A stretch of DNA of 41,095 nucleotides, taken from contig JAAWAX010000043.1 of NCBI GenBank assembly GCA_022792395.1, positions 1-41,095 on the forward strand, written 5' to 3'. Positions 34,602 through 41,095 of the stretch are shown here, one piece after another. The position numbers and the translations under genes were made by a program. Below the pieces are notes generated by a model, which saw only the letters and a list, made by a program, of their open reading frames with translations, was not told the DNA's origin and searched no databases. Position 1 is the first letter of the stretch. The number at the start of each line of letters is the position of its first letter. Source of the stretch: Clostridia bacterium (GTDB lineage Bacteria > Bacillota > Clostridia > TANB77 > CAG-508).

Positions 34602-35410
34602 ATGGATAATAGAATAAAATTTGAAGAATTAATTAAATATATAGAAATGCATTTGACTGAAAAAATTGATTATAATAAATTATCAAAAATATTAGCAGTT
34701 TCAGAACAATCAATGCAAAGAATTTTTGTTTTATTACTAATATGTCTTTATCAGAATATATTAGAAAAAGAAGATTAAGTAAAGCATATGAAGAATTAAA
34801 AAATTCGGATATAAAAATAATGGATTTAGCTATTAAATATCAATATGAATCAGAAATATCTTTTTCTAGAAGCTTTAAAAATATGTTTGATATGACACCT
34901 AGTGAATGTAGAAAAAGTAATGTTGAATTTATACAATTTCCAATATATCAATTAAATCAGCTTAATACACCTTTTAAATATTCATATAAAATTGAAGAAA
35001 TTGAGGAAATACAACTATATGCGTATAAAACTCCATATGCTAAAACAAAGGAAGACTTCTTATATAGGATTAGAGAATTATATCAGAATTTAAAAGATAG
35101 AAATCTATTTGAAAAAATTGTAGAATTAGGTATGTATGGAATTACCTTTAAGCAAGATGATAATACAGAGATATATTATGTAGGATGTAAAGAAAAGCTT
35201 AAAAACTCTGAACCAGTTAAAATTATAGCTGGAAAATATGCCGTATTTAATTGTGGTGGAGCTAATCAATCAGACATTGCCCCTTTAATACATAATATTT
35301 ATTCACAATTTGTTTTATCTACCAATTTAGATATAGATTTAAATTATAGCTTTGAATATTACGAAAAAAATGACAATTGTTATCTTTATATACATATTAA
35401 AAACCAATAA
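34602..35410 (+). pseudogene. AraC-family regulator with GyrI-like domain, frame broken in a T-run
   Basis: Frame 0 from 34602 encodes the first helix-turn-helix (FEELIKYIEMHLTEKIDYNKLSKILAVSEQSMQRIF). The rest lies in another frame from about 34730: TNMSLSEYIRKRRLSKAYEEL, then the second helix-turn-helix, then a C-terminal effector-binding (GyrI-like) domain of about 150 residues. One T is missing from the run aatttttg near 34722-34727 (five instead of six). This break differs from the CGG sites: it is a loss, not a gain, and lies in a homopolymer. It may be a true mutation, slippage-controlled expression, or a sequencing error. Confidence 0.75.
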
Positions 35411-35437
35411 AATTCGTATGAATTTTGTTGGTTTTTA
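35400..35437 (+). terminator. Terminator of the AraC-like gene
   Basis: Stem aaaaccaataaaattc / gaattttgttggtttt with one mismatch and a 4-base loop, followed by tta. The stop codon is in the stem. Confidence 0.75.
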
Positions 35438-35524
35438 TCTTTTAAATTATGTTAATATTATGTAAATATATCTAATTAACTTTTCTAGATAATTTTAGAA
35501 AATAATTCATGGAAGGAGAACAAT

Positions 35525-35815
35525 ATGACACGTGACAAAATAAGAGGAAAAATGACACTTAAATTTGAAGACAGAAAGGAAGGTGGCAAAGTTCTTGTAG
35601 ATATAGAGTTGGATGAAATAGCAATGATTGAAATTACCAACTTTATTGATGGCTTTAATGTGGGAAAAGAGAGTGTGATGTTTGGAACTATATATGTTTC
35701 ATGTGAGTATAAGATTGCTGATAAAATAATACATCGTTATATCGACAATGATACCACTACTGACAGAAGCCTGGTCTACAAGCTAATTTGCGAAAAACTA
35801 AAAGATTTTTATTGA
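35525..35815 (+). CDS. Hypothetical protein, 96 aa
   Basis: No family is recognised. It is a small soluble protein with alternating strands and helices (KMTLKFEDRKEGGKVLVDIELDEIAMIEI, FGTIYVSCEYKIADKIIHRYI). GGAAGGAG precedes the ATG and a 16-bp perfect terminator follows, so it is a single-gene unit. It uses CGT and AGA for arginine and more GC-ending codons than native genes, but no CGG. It sits at the border of the accessory region. Confidence 0.5.
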   Translation: MTRDKIRGKMTLKFEDRKEGGKVLVDIELDEIAMIEITNFIDGFNVGKESVMFGTIYVSCEYKIADKIIHRYIDNDTTTDRSLVYKLICEKLKDFY

Positions 35816-35846
35816 ATAGGTATTTAATGCTATTGTAATAGCATTA

Positions 35847-35888
35847 GCAACGAAATGTAAGTTTAACACTTACATTTCGTTGCTTTTA
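35847..35888 (+). terminator. Strong terminator after the 35525 ORF
   Basis: A perfect 16-bp stem gcaacgaaatgtaagt / acttacatttcgttgc with a 5-base loop, then tttta. A smaller hairpin (atgctat / atagcat) precedes it. Confidence 0.9.
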
Positions 35889-35891
35889 TAA

Positions 35892-35983
35892 AATAATAAG
35901 CTGAAATGACTTTATGTAAGAATATAGGTATTTGGCTGTTATATATATTAGTCCTATTCCTTTTTGCTCAAAACTTTGATAAT
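35892..35983 (+). repeat. Repeat R1 of the accessory region
   Basis: It begins aataataagctgaaat and ends with a 31-base block (35953-35983, cctattcctttttgctc and caaaactttgataat). Both blocks recur in the same order at 38999-39112, the second with 29 of 31 matches. Confidence 0.75.
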
Positions 35984-36013
35984 GGTCGATTTTTAAGAAG
36001 AGTAAAACACAGT

Positions 36014-36090
36014 AAAACGTGAAACATATCTAAAACACATATATAAAAAACGTGAAAAATAAAACAATGTCAAGTATTAAAAACGTGAAA
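36014..36090 (+). repeat. Three aaaacgtgaaa iterons at a 33-bp period
   Basis: Identical 11-mers start at 36014, 36047 and 36080, exactly 33 bases apart (about three helical turns). A near-inverted copy (tttgacgtttta) follows at 36096-36107. They lie directly upstream of the AAA ATPase start, so they may be operator or iteron-like binding sites. Confidence 0.7.
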
Positions 36091-36142
36091 CTAATTTGAC
36101 GTTTTATGAAAAATGTTATATACTATTAATGGAGGTAATCTT

Positions 36143-37444
36143 ATGAAAAGAAAAATTTATCAAGAATTAATAGATTGGAAAAACAATAATATTCAAAAAC
36201 CATTAATGGTAATTGGTGCAAGACAAATAGGAAAAACATTTATTATAAATGAATTCTGTAAAAATGAATTTGAAAATTATATATATATAAATTTATTAGA
36301 ACATCCTGAAATAATAAAAATATTTAAAGAAGAAATTAATACACTAGATAAATTTAAAAAAATGAAAATATATCTAGATATTGATATTAATCTTGAAAAT
36401 ACAATAATATTTTTTGACGAAGTACAAGAATCTGAAGAACTAATAAGTGCATTAAAATATTTTAATGAAAGTGAAGAACCTTTCAAAATAATTTGTGCAG
36501 GAAGTTTATTGGGAGTAAAATTAAAAAGAATGCATTCTTCTTTTCCAGTTGGTAAAGTAAAAATGCTAAATATGTATCCAATGGACTTTGAAGAATTTTT
36601 AATGGCTAATGGAAGTAGTGCTCTTATTGATGAAATAAAAAATTGTTATAAAAATAATATAGCAATGAATTCTGTATTACATAACAAATCATTAGATTTA
36701 TATAGATTATATCTATGTGTTGGTGGAATGCCAGAATCTATAAATAATTTGCTTGATAATGATAAAGATATTTTAAAATACGATAAAAGCATTATTAAAG
36801 ATATTTATCAATCATATTTGAATGATATGAATAAATATGTTGAAAACAAATTTGAAGCTAGTAAAATTGAAAGTATCTATAAATCTATTCCATCACAACT
36901 TGGAAATCAAAGCAATAAATTTCAATATGGAAAAATATCATCAAATGCTAGAAAAAGAGATTATGAAATATCTCTAAATTGGTTACTTTCAAGTGCTATG
37001 GTTCACAAATGCCCAATATTAAATAAAGTAGAAATCCCACCATTAGGTTTTATTATAGATGATCATTTTAAACTTTATTTAAGTGATGTAGGAATCTTAT
37101 TAAATATGTTGCAAATAAAATACAATGATATTATATTAGATAATCTTTTACAATACAAAGGTATTATTGCAGAAAACTATGTTGCAACACAATTAATAGC
37201 AAATAAAAATTCCTTAATATATTGGGAATCAGGCAATCAGGCTGAAGTAGATTTTATATTATACAATGATGATGGTATAATACCCATTGAAGTAAAAGCC
37301 GATGATAATATTGGAAGTAAAAGTCTTAATGTTTATATGAAAAGGTATAATCCTAAATATTCTATAAGAATTTCAACTAAAAATTTTGGTATAACTAATA
37401 ATATAAAATCTATACCTTTATATGCTACATTTTTAGTAAAATGA
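36143..37444 (+). CDS. AAA-type ATPase with DUF4143 C-terminal domain
   Basis: The 433-aa protein has Walker A GARQIGKT (residues 25-32), Walker B TIIFFDEVQ (about 88-96) and a sensor segment IICAGSLLG. A winged-helix-like middle follows, then the DUF4143 domain with EVDFIL and IEVKA, a PD-(D/E)xK-like core. Such AAA_14/DUF4143 proteins are scattered in Clostridia, archaea and mobile regions, with no settled function. An in-frame ATG exists at 36113, but GGAGG lies between, so 36143 is the start. Strikingly A+T-rich. No CGG at all in its 434 codons. Iteron-like repeats lie just upstream. Confidence 0.85.
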   Translation: MKRKIYQELIDWKNNNIQKPLMVIGARQIGKTFIINEFCKNEFENYIYINLLEHPEIIKIFKEEINTLDKFKKMKIYLDIDINLENTIIFFDEVQESEELISALKYFNESEEPFKIICAGSLLGVKLKRMHSSFPVGKVKMLNMYPMDFEEFLMANGSSALIDEIKNCYKNNIAMNSVLHNKSLDLYRLYLCVGGMPESINNLLDNDKDILKYDKSIIKDIYQSYLNDMNKYVENKFEASKIESIYKSIPSQLGNQSNKFQYGKISSNARKRDYEISLNWLLSSAMVHKCPILNKVEIPPLGFIIDDHFKLYLSDVGILLNMLQIKYNDIILDNLLQYKGIIAENYVATQLIANKNSLIYWESGNQAEVDFILYNDDGIIPIEVKADDNIGSKSLNVYMKRYNPKYSIRISTKNFGITNNIKSIPLYATFLVK

Positions 37445-37668
37445 TAGAAAATATTAAAAAAGTAATTTTATATGATGATTTAATTGTTATTTTAGTAAAA
37501 AGGTATAATTCATTATTAAAAATATTATTGCATGAAAGATTTTATAAATTAACTCCAAACTTTTTAATTGCAAAAAATTAACTAAAGAGTAGGGAGGAGT
37601 AGTGCCTTTTCAAAAACAACATATATTTTTTTAATTTAAAATACTAAAAATAAAATCAAGGTAAAAAT

Positions 37669-38019
37669 TTAGAACAAAAAATTAAAGAAATAAAAATTTA
37701 TTATAAGCTCTTCAGATAACTTTGTGGTAGCACAAACCATGGGAATGCCATAATAACGAGCATAACTGCTGTAAACAAACCCGGCAACTATAGGGGTAGA
37801 AAAGTCAATAATGATATCAGGACGTGATGTGGAAAAAAATGATGCCGCACGACAGTTTCCACAATCGAAAACTTTGAAATCATAAGGCGATTTTTTTTCA
37901 CAACGAGATGTCCCTCCACAGACTTCCCAAGCAGGATGCTGATTAACAGCCTCAACTACCAACTTACCCATCTGGCCAGTACAGCCAGATATAAAAACTT
38001 TTACCTTTTTTTCTTCCAT
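37669..38019 (-). pseudogene. dapB: Truncated 4-hydroxy-tetrahydrodipicolinate reductase (DapB N-terminus)
   Basis: Residues 1-103 are the NAD(P)-binding half of DapB: VFISGCTGQMGKLV (GxxGxMG), then IIIDFSTP and GIPMVCATTKLSEE. The sequence then turns into an unrelated hydrophobic tail (NFYFFNFLF) and stops, so the catalytic and tetramer half (about 120-250) is missing. AGGAGG precedes the ATG, so the start region is intact. Codon usage (CGT, GCC, GGC) is richer in GC than the surroundings. DapB makes the precursor of both lysine and dipicolinate. This copy cannot be a working enzyme. Confidence 0.75.
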
Positions 38020-38052
38020 ATTTGTGTCCTCCTTTTATTATGGAAAAATGAG

Positions 38053-38081
38053 TTAATAAGTAACTGTGTGTAACTTATTAA
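38053..38081. promoter_or_regulatory. Palindrome upstream of the dapB fragment
   Basis: ttaataagtaac / gtaacttattaa with one mismatch and a 5-base centre, just upstream of the minus-strand ribosome binding site. A candidate operator or mRNA hairpin. Confidence 0.45.
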
Positions 38082-39205
38082 ATTACACAAGTTTGGTAAA
38101 ATTATATGTATTATATCATAAAAATTATGTGAATTCAATATATATCAATTATGTAGGAGAGAGGATATTCTAGGAAAATTTCATAAATATAGCAAAATGA
38201 GTAGGGAATGGGGAATAGGCTATTTTAGGGAAAATAGAAATTTTAAAATGAATTGTTTAAGTAAAAATTAGATTTATTTAAAGAAAACTATAAAAATAAA
38301 AAATCATATAAACAAAAAATAAAATTTCAAATTTTAAATTATAAAAATTTTTATAATTAGATTTAAACTATAAAATTTTGTGTAAAGTTAATTTTATATA
38401 TGTAATTTTTTAAAAACGAACATTTGTTACAAGTAGATTTTTACATTATAATCTTATAATTTTTTGTATAATTATTATATAAATTTAGATTATTGATTTG
38501 CAATATATTTTTATATTATGAAGCTCTAAAATCAAATTTAAGACATTTTTATATTTTATTCAACAAGTTAGATGTTTTAAATTTGATGAGCATATAACAA
38601 AATCTAATCTTTATAATATAGTTTTATTAAAAATGCTGATTTTTAGGCATCTATTAAAAGTGCTGAAAAAAGTCTAAAAGAACGACACACGAGAATCGAT
38701 TTTAAGCCGTTTTTAAAAATTAGGCATATAGTTTGTTGTCTATAAAATCAAGCAAAATACTGAAATATAAGGATTTAAGAATTTTTGATAAAATAATCTA
38801 GAGTTATATAAAATTTTTTAAAATTATAAGGTTACAATAATGAAAAAAAATCCAACCAGGAATAACCAAAAATAACGAAGCTCCAGAATCGATTTTAAGG
38901 CGATTTTATTAAAAAGTAGTATAGTTTTTTAGTTAGTGTTTGCGAAGAATGAGCAATTACAGTAACTTAATGCGAAGCGTTAGCGTAGAAGTTGTTAGAA
39001 TAATAAGCTGAAATAGGCTTTATTAAAGGAATAGCAAGATTTCAAAGATAGGACTATAATGATATGGTTCTATTTTTGATTCCTATTCCTGTTTGCGCAA
39101 AACTTTGATAATACAAACCAAAATTAAAGTATAAATTTACATAAATAATCTTTAGGAAGTAATAAATACTTTCTTTTTTTTGGTATAAATAAGGAAGGTG
39201 ATAAT
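38082..39205. other. Noncoding stretch of about 1.1 kb, extremely A+T-rich
   Basis: No credible gene on either strand. The first half (to about 38640) is nearly pure A/T. The second half has a direct repeat, agaatcgattttaag-N-cg, at 38692 and 38885, a GC-richer patch (tgcgaagcgttagcgtag, about 38971-38988), and repeat R2 at 38999-39112. Its place just upstream of the initiator gene fits an origin, oriT or control region of a mobile element; this is inference. Confidence 0.55.
38999..39112 (+). repeat. Repeat R2 of the accessory region
   Basis: Same two blocks as R1 (aataataagctgaaat, then cctattcctgtttgcgc and caaaactttgataat at 39082-39112) with a slightly longer middle. It lies shortly upstream of the replication-type genes. 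Confidence 0.75.
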
Positions 39206-39343
39206 ATGCTTAAATTTATCTTGGGAATGATATTTGGTGGAATTATAGTATTTGTGTTATATGCTTGTATTCTTATTGGAAAAGAAAATGATAAATTGAA
39301 TGAACAAATAAAAAAGGAAAAAATTTCCCAACATAAAGAATAA
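39206..39343 (+). CDS. DUF3789-like small membrane protein, 45 aa
   Basis: MLKFILGMIFGGIIVFVLYAC is a single membrane segment with the MLKFxLGMxxGG start seen in DUF3789 proteins of Clostridia phages and conjugative elements. The tail is charged. AAGGAAGGTG precedes the ATG. The stop overlaps the start of the following initiator gene (TAATG), so the two are translationally coupled. Confidence 0.75.
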   Translation: MLKFILGMIFGGIIVFVLYACILIGKENDKLNEQIKKEKISQHKE

Positions 39344-40090
39344 TGGAAGAACAAGTTAATTATTATGCTATAATTCCGGCAACAGTAAGATATAATAAAG
39401 AGTTAAAATTTGCTGAAAGGCTCTTATATGGTGAAATAACAGCTTTAACCAATAAGAGAGGATATTGTTTTGCTACTAATAGATACTTTTCACAATTATA
39501 TGAGGTAACAACTGAAACAATATCAAGATGGATTTCACATCTTAAAAAACTCCGGATTTATTGAAGTTGAAGTTATAAGAAATGCCAATAATGAAGTTAT
39601 TGAAAGAAGAATATACATTTTAGATAACAGTACAAATACCTATTGCTTAAAAAATCAATACCCCTATTGTTCAAATAATCAATACCCTATTGATTTAAAA
39701 GTCAAAGAGAATAATATAGATTTAAAGATAGATAGATTATATTATTGTGTAATAAATAATCAGATGGAATTTTATGATGAATTTAATCAAGCTGAAAGGC
39801 AGCAATTTATAACCACTATAAAAAATCTTGAATTTGATTATAATAGTGATATTACACAATATTTTTCAAGGGAAAATGAAAACAAAATAAAAACTATATT
39901 ATATTTCTTGGCTGATGCTATAAAACAAAAAAAATCTATTCCTCAAAGTTCTACTATGAGAGCATCATTAATTTACATTTATGATAAATGCAAAAGTAAA
40001 GAGAATGAATATAAAAATACTCCTAATGAGATTATTAATTTTTATGATTACTATTATAAAAGTGCTATGATTGAATTTTACAAAAATTAG
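39343..40090 (+). CDS. Replication-initiator-like HTH_36 protein, read through a CGG +1 frameshift
   Basis: The N-terminus (YYAIIPATVRYNKELKFAERLLYGEITALTNKRGYC) and ETISRWISHLKKL are the winged helix of the HTH_36/replisome-organiser family found in phages and conjugative elements. At codon 71 frame 0 meets CGG and stops two codons later. Reading CGGA as one residue gives KLGFIEVEVIRN, the expected wing, and the frame then runs uninterrupted to 40090 (249 aa), ending in a helical C-terminal domain (KSIPQSSTMRASLIYIYDKCK). The 39764-40090 segment is thus the 3' half of this gene, not a separate one. Its use of the CGG signal shows that the accessory element follows the same decoding as the chromosome. 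Confidence 0.88.
39553..39556 (+). other. CGGA +1 frameshift site in the HTH_36 initiator gene
   Basis: CTC CGGA TTT. Decoding GGA gives KKLGFIEVE, the conserved 'LxxLGFI' of winged-helix initiators. Confidence 0.9.
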
Positions 40091-40187
40091 TAAAAAAGTC
40101 GCTGACAAATATTAGAAAGCGCGATATAGTAATTTTGTAGTCGATTTACCAAATGTGTACACAAAATTATGAGAAAGGAGAATTGTA

Positions 40188-40526
40188 TTGTTTTCTGATG
40201 AAAGACAAAAAGAAGTTTATAAGCTCATAGAGAATTTAGAAGATAACCTTGTAAGTATAGAAGATAAGAGAAAAATTGCTGAAATTATTGATAGTTTGGA
40301 TAAAGGAACAGAAAAACAAAAATTAAGATTTAAAACAGTTTATCATTTACTACCAAATTTGCCAGTATGCCTTACATTGACAGCCTATGGAATATTAGAA
40401 GGGTGCAGTCCAAATGCAATAAGATCTTCAATTGGAATGATGAGAAATAGACTTATAAATCGTTCTACAAATGATGATATTGATTGCATCAAAGAAATTA
40501 ATAAAAGAGTAGAAAATCAGAAGTAG
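40188..40526 (+). CDS. Hypothetical protein of the element, 112 aa
   Basis: No family is recognised with confidence. It is a helical, acidic protein (DERQKEVYKLIENLEDNLVS) with a more hydrophobic middle (VYHLLPNLPVCLTLTAYGI) and GCSPNAIRSSIGMMRNRL near the end, which could be a DNA-binding helix pair. The start is TTG, seven bases after GAAAGGAG. It lies between the initiator and a PP-loop gene and ends before a hairpin. Confidence 0.55.
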   Translation: MFSDERQKEVYKLIENLEDNLVSIEDKRKIAEIIDSLDKGTEKQKLRFKTVYHLLPNLPVCLTLTAYGILEGCSPNAIRSSIGMMRNRLINRSTNDDIDCIKEINKRVENQK

Positions 40527-40541
40527 AAATTGAATATTGAG

Positions 40542-40570
40542 AAAAGAAGTCATTTGACTTCTTTTTCTAT
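40542..40570 (+). terminator. Terminator before the PP-loop gene
   Basis: A 10-bp stem aaaagaagtc / gacttctttt, 4-base loop, then ttct. Confidence 0.75.
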
Positions 40571-40575
40571 TGGAG

Positions 40576-41095
40576 TTGATTAAAATAAAAAATGATATAT
40601 TTGACTTACTATTTCCAAAAACTTATATTTGCTCTTGGTCTGGTGGAAAAGATAGTACAACTTCAATTATACTTGCACACGAAAATAATGAGCCATTAGA
40701 TAAAATTGTTATGAGTGAAGTTATGTTTGACAAAAAAAGGAATATATCTGGTGAGCTTCCAGAACATATTAATTGGGTTTATAGTATAGCAATACCACAG
40801 TTTGAAGAATGGGGCTATCAAGTAGAGATAGTAAAGAGTGAGAAAGATTATCTTGATTTATTTTATGGTGTATGTAAAAAGTCAAAGTATATAGAAAGAA
40901 TTGGAAAATATCACGGTTTTGTAGTTGGTGGAAAGTGTGCAGCTAATAGAGATTTAAAAATAAAACCAATTACTGATTATTATAAAAAAATGAACATTGC
41001 TGATGTAATTCAATATGTTGGAATTGCTATTGATGAACCTAAAAGATTAAAAAGATTGAATGGAACTAATAAAGTATCTTTATTGGAGAAATACA
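40576..41095 (+). CDS. PP-loop ATPase, PAPS-reductase-like (partial, runs off the window)
   Basis: The PP-loop is SWSGGKDSTTSI, followed by SEVMFDKKRNISGELPEHINWVY and VGGKCAANRDLKIKPI. This is the phosphoadenosine-phosphosulfate reductase-like family carried by phages and conjugative elements, often near DNA-modification genes. True PAPS reduction is unlikely; a thiolation or nucleotidyl-transfer role is inferred. The start is unclear: TTG at 40576 (or 40570) has no proper ribosome binding site, and an unusual start after GGAG is possible. The right edge cuts the gene. Confidence 0.7.
   Translation, partial: MIKIKNDIFDLLFPKTYICSWSGGKDSTTSIILAHENNEPLDKIVMSEVMFDKKRNISGELPEHINWVYSIAIPQFEEWGYQVEIVKSEKDYLDLFYGVCKKSKYIERIGKYHGFVVGGKCAANRDLKIKPITDYYKKMNIADVIQYVGIAIDEPKRLKRLNGTNKVSLLEKY

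Noticed and set aside
34742..35410. Start of the AraC-like protein at 34742
   Set aside because: This would drop the first DNA-binding helix-turn-helix, which is encoded just upstream in another frame; the gene is broken rather than short.
37441..37581. 46-codon ORF overlapping the end of the AAA ATPase gene by ATGA
   Set aside because: Very A+T-rich, no ribosome binding site or recognisable motif; the overlap alone is weak support.
15667..39556. The seven frameshifts as independent pseudogenes or random sequencing errors
   Set aside because: Random indels would vary in position, base and sign, and would favour homopolymers. All seven are a +1 at an in-frame CGG, in sense orientation, in otherwise intact genes of normal total length. 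The T-run break in the AraC-like gene shows what an ordinary indel looks like here.
15667..39556. CGG reassigned to tryptophan, glutamine or another amino acid
   Set aside because: Reading CGG as any three-base sense codon leaves frame 0, which hits a stop within 2-17 codons at every site; homology continues only in the +1 frame.
39764..40090. Separate 108-aa gene
   Set aside because: It is in the +1 frame opened at the CGG of the initiator gene with no stop between, so it is the 3' half of that gene.

Overview
This is a very A+T-rich window whose genes strongly prefer AGA for arginine. It looks like an uncultured, gut-type, endospore-forming Clostridia (low-GC Firmicutes). The evidence is a cotJABC spore-coat operon, the sporulation sigma factor SigH, a SpoVB-like flippase, dipicolinate synthase subunit B (spoVFB), a T-box riboswitch, a sortase with an LPKTG substrate, and near-consensus TTGACA/TATAAT promoters. 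The exact taxon cannot be fixed from sequence reading alone.

Layout. 1-9.2 kb: the 3' end of dinD, a Nudix hydrolase, asnB (minus), a DUF5662 protein, rpmF, a DUF308 membrane protein, cotJABC, tsaC/Sua5 (minus), an AlkD-like repair protein and two isolated ORFs of unlike codon usage. 9.2-16.5 kb: a small minus-strand ORF behind a palindrome, a GH18 protein, sigH, tRNA-Thr(GGT), a T-box leader with thrS, a palindromic GGGACAGGCAC repeat, ychF, and an LPKTG protein. 16.5-25 kb: sortase, a coiled-coil protein, superoxide dismutase, a SpoVB-like protein, a HAD phosphatase, an EAL phosphodiesterase, spoVFB and a PF06541 membrane protein. 25-34.6 kb: a LysM protein with SOS-like sites, a tyrosine recombinase, a GH30 glycosidase, PBP1A, an IS3 remnant, csoR-copA and tcdA. 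34.6-41.1 kb: an accessory region with a broken AraC regulator, an AAA ATPase/DUF4143 gene, a dapB fragment, over 1 kb of noncoding DNA, and a replication-type module (DUF3789, HTH_36 initiator, a PP-loop PAPS-reductase-like protein) bracketed by related repeats.

The main observation concerns translation. Seven otherwise intact, conserved genes are split by exactly one extra base: ychF, superoxide dismutase, spoVFB, the PF06541 protein, GH30, copA and the HTH_36 initiator. In all seven the break is an in-frame CGG codon. Reading CGGN as one residue, or skipping the C and decoding GGN as glycine, restores a full-length protein. CGG never occurs as an ordinary in-frame codon in the other native-looking genes, although the trinucleotide is common out of frame. 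One site is on the minus strand and one is in the accessory element. This points to CGG being a dedicated +1 frameshift (or quadruplet glycine) signal. Only two isolated ORFs with foreign codon usage (6170-6571, 7885-8364) contain in-frame CGG without such a shift.
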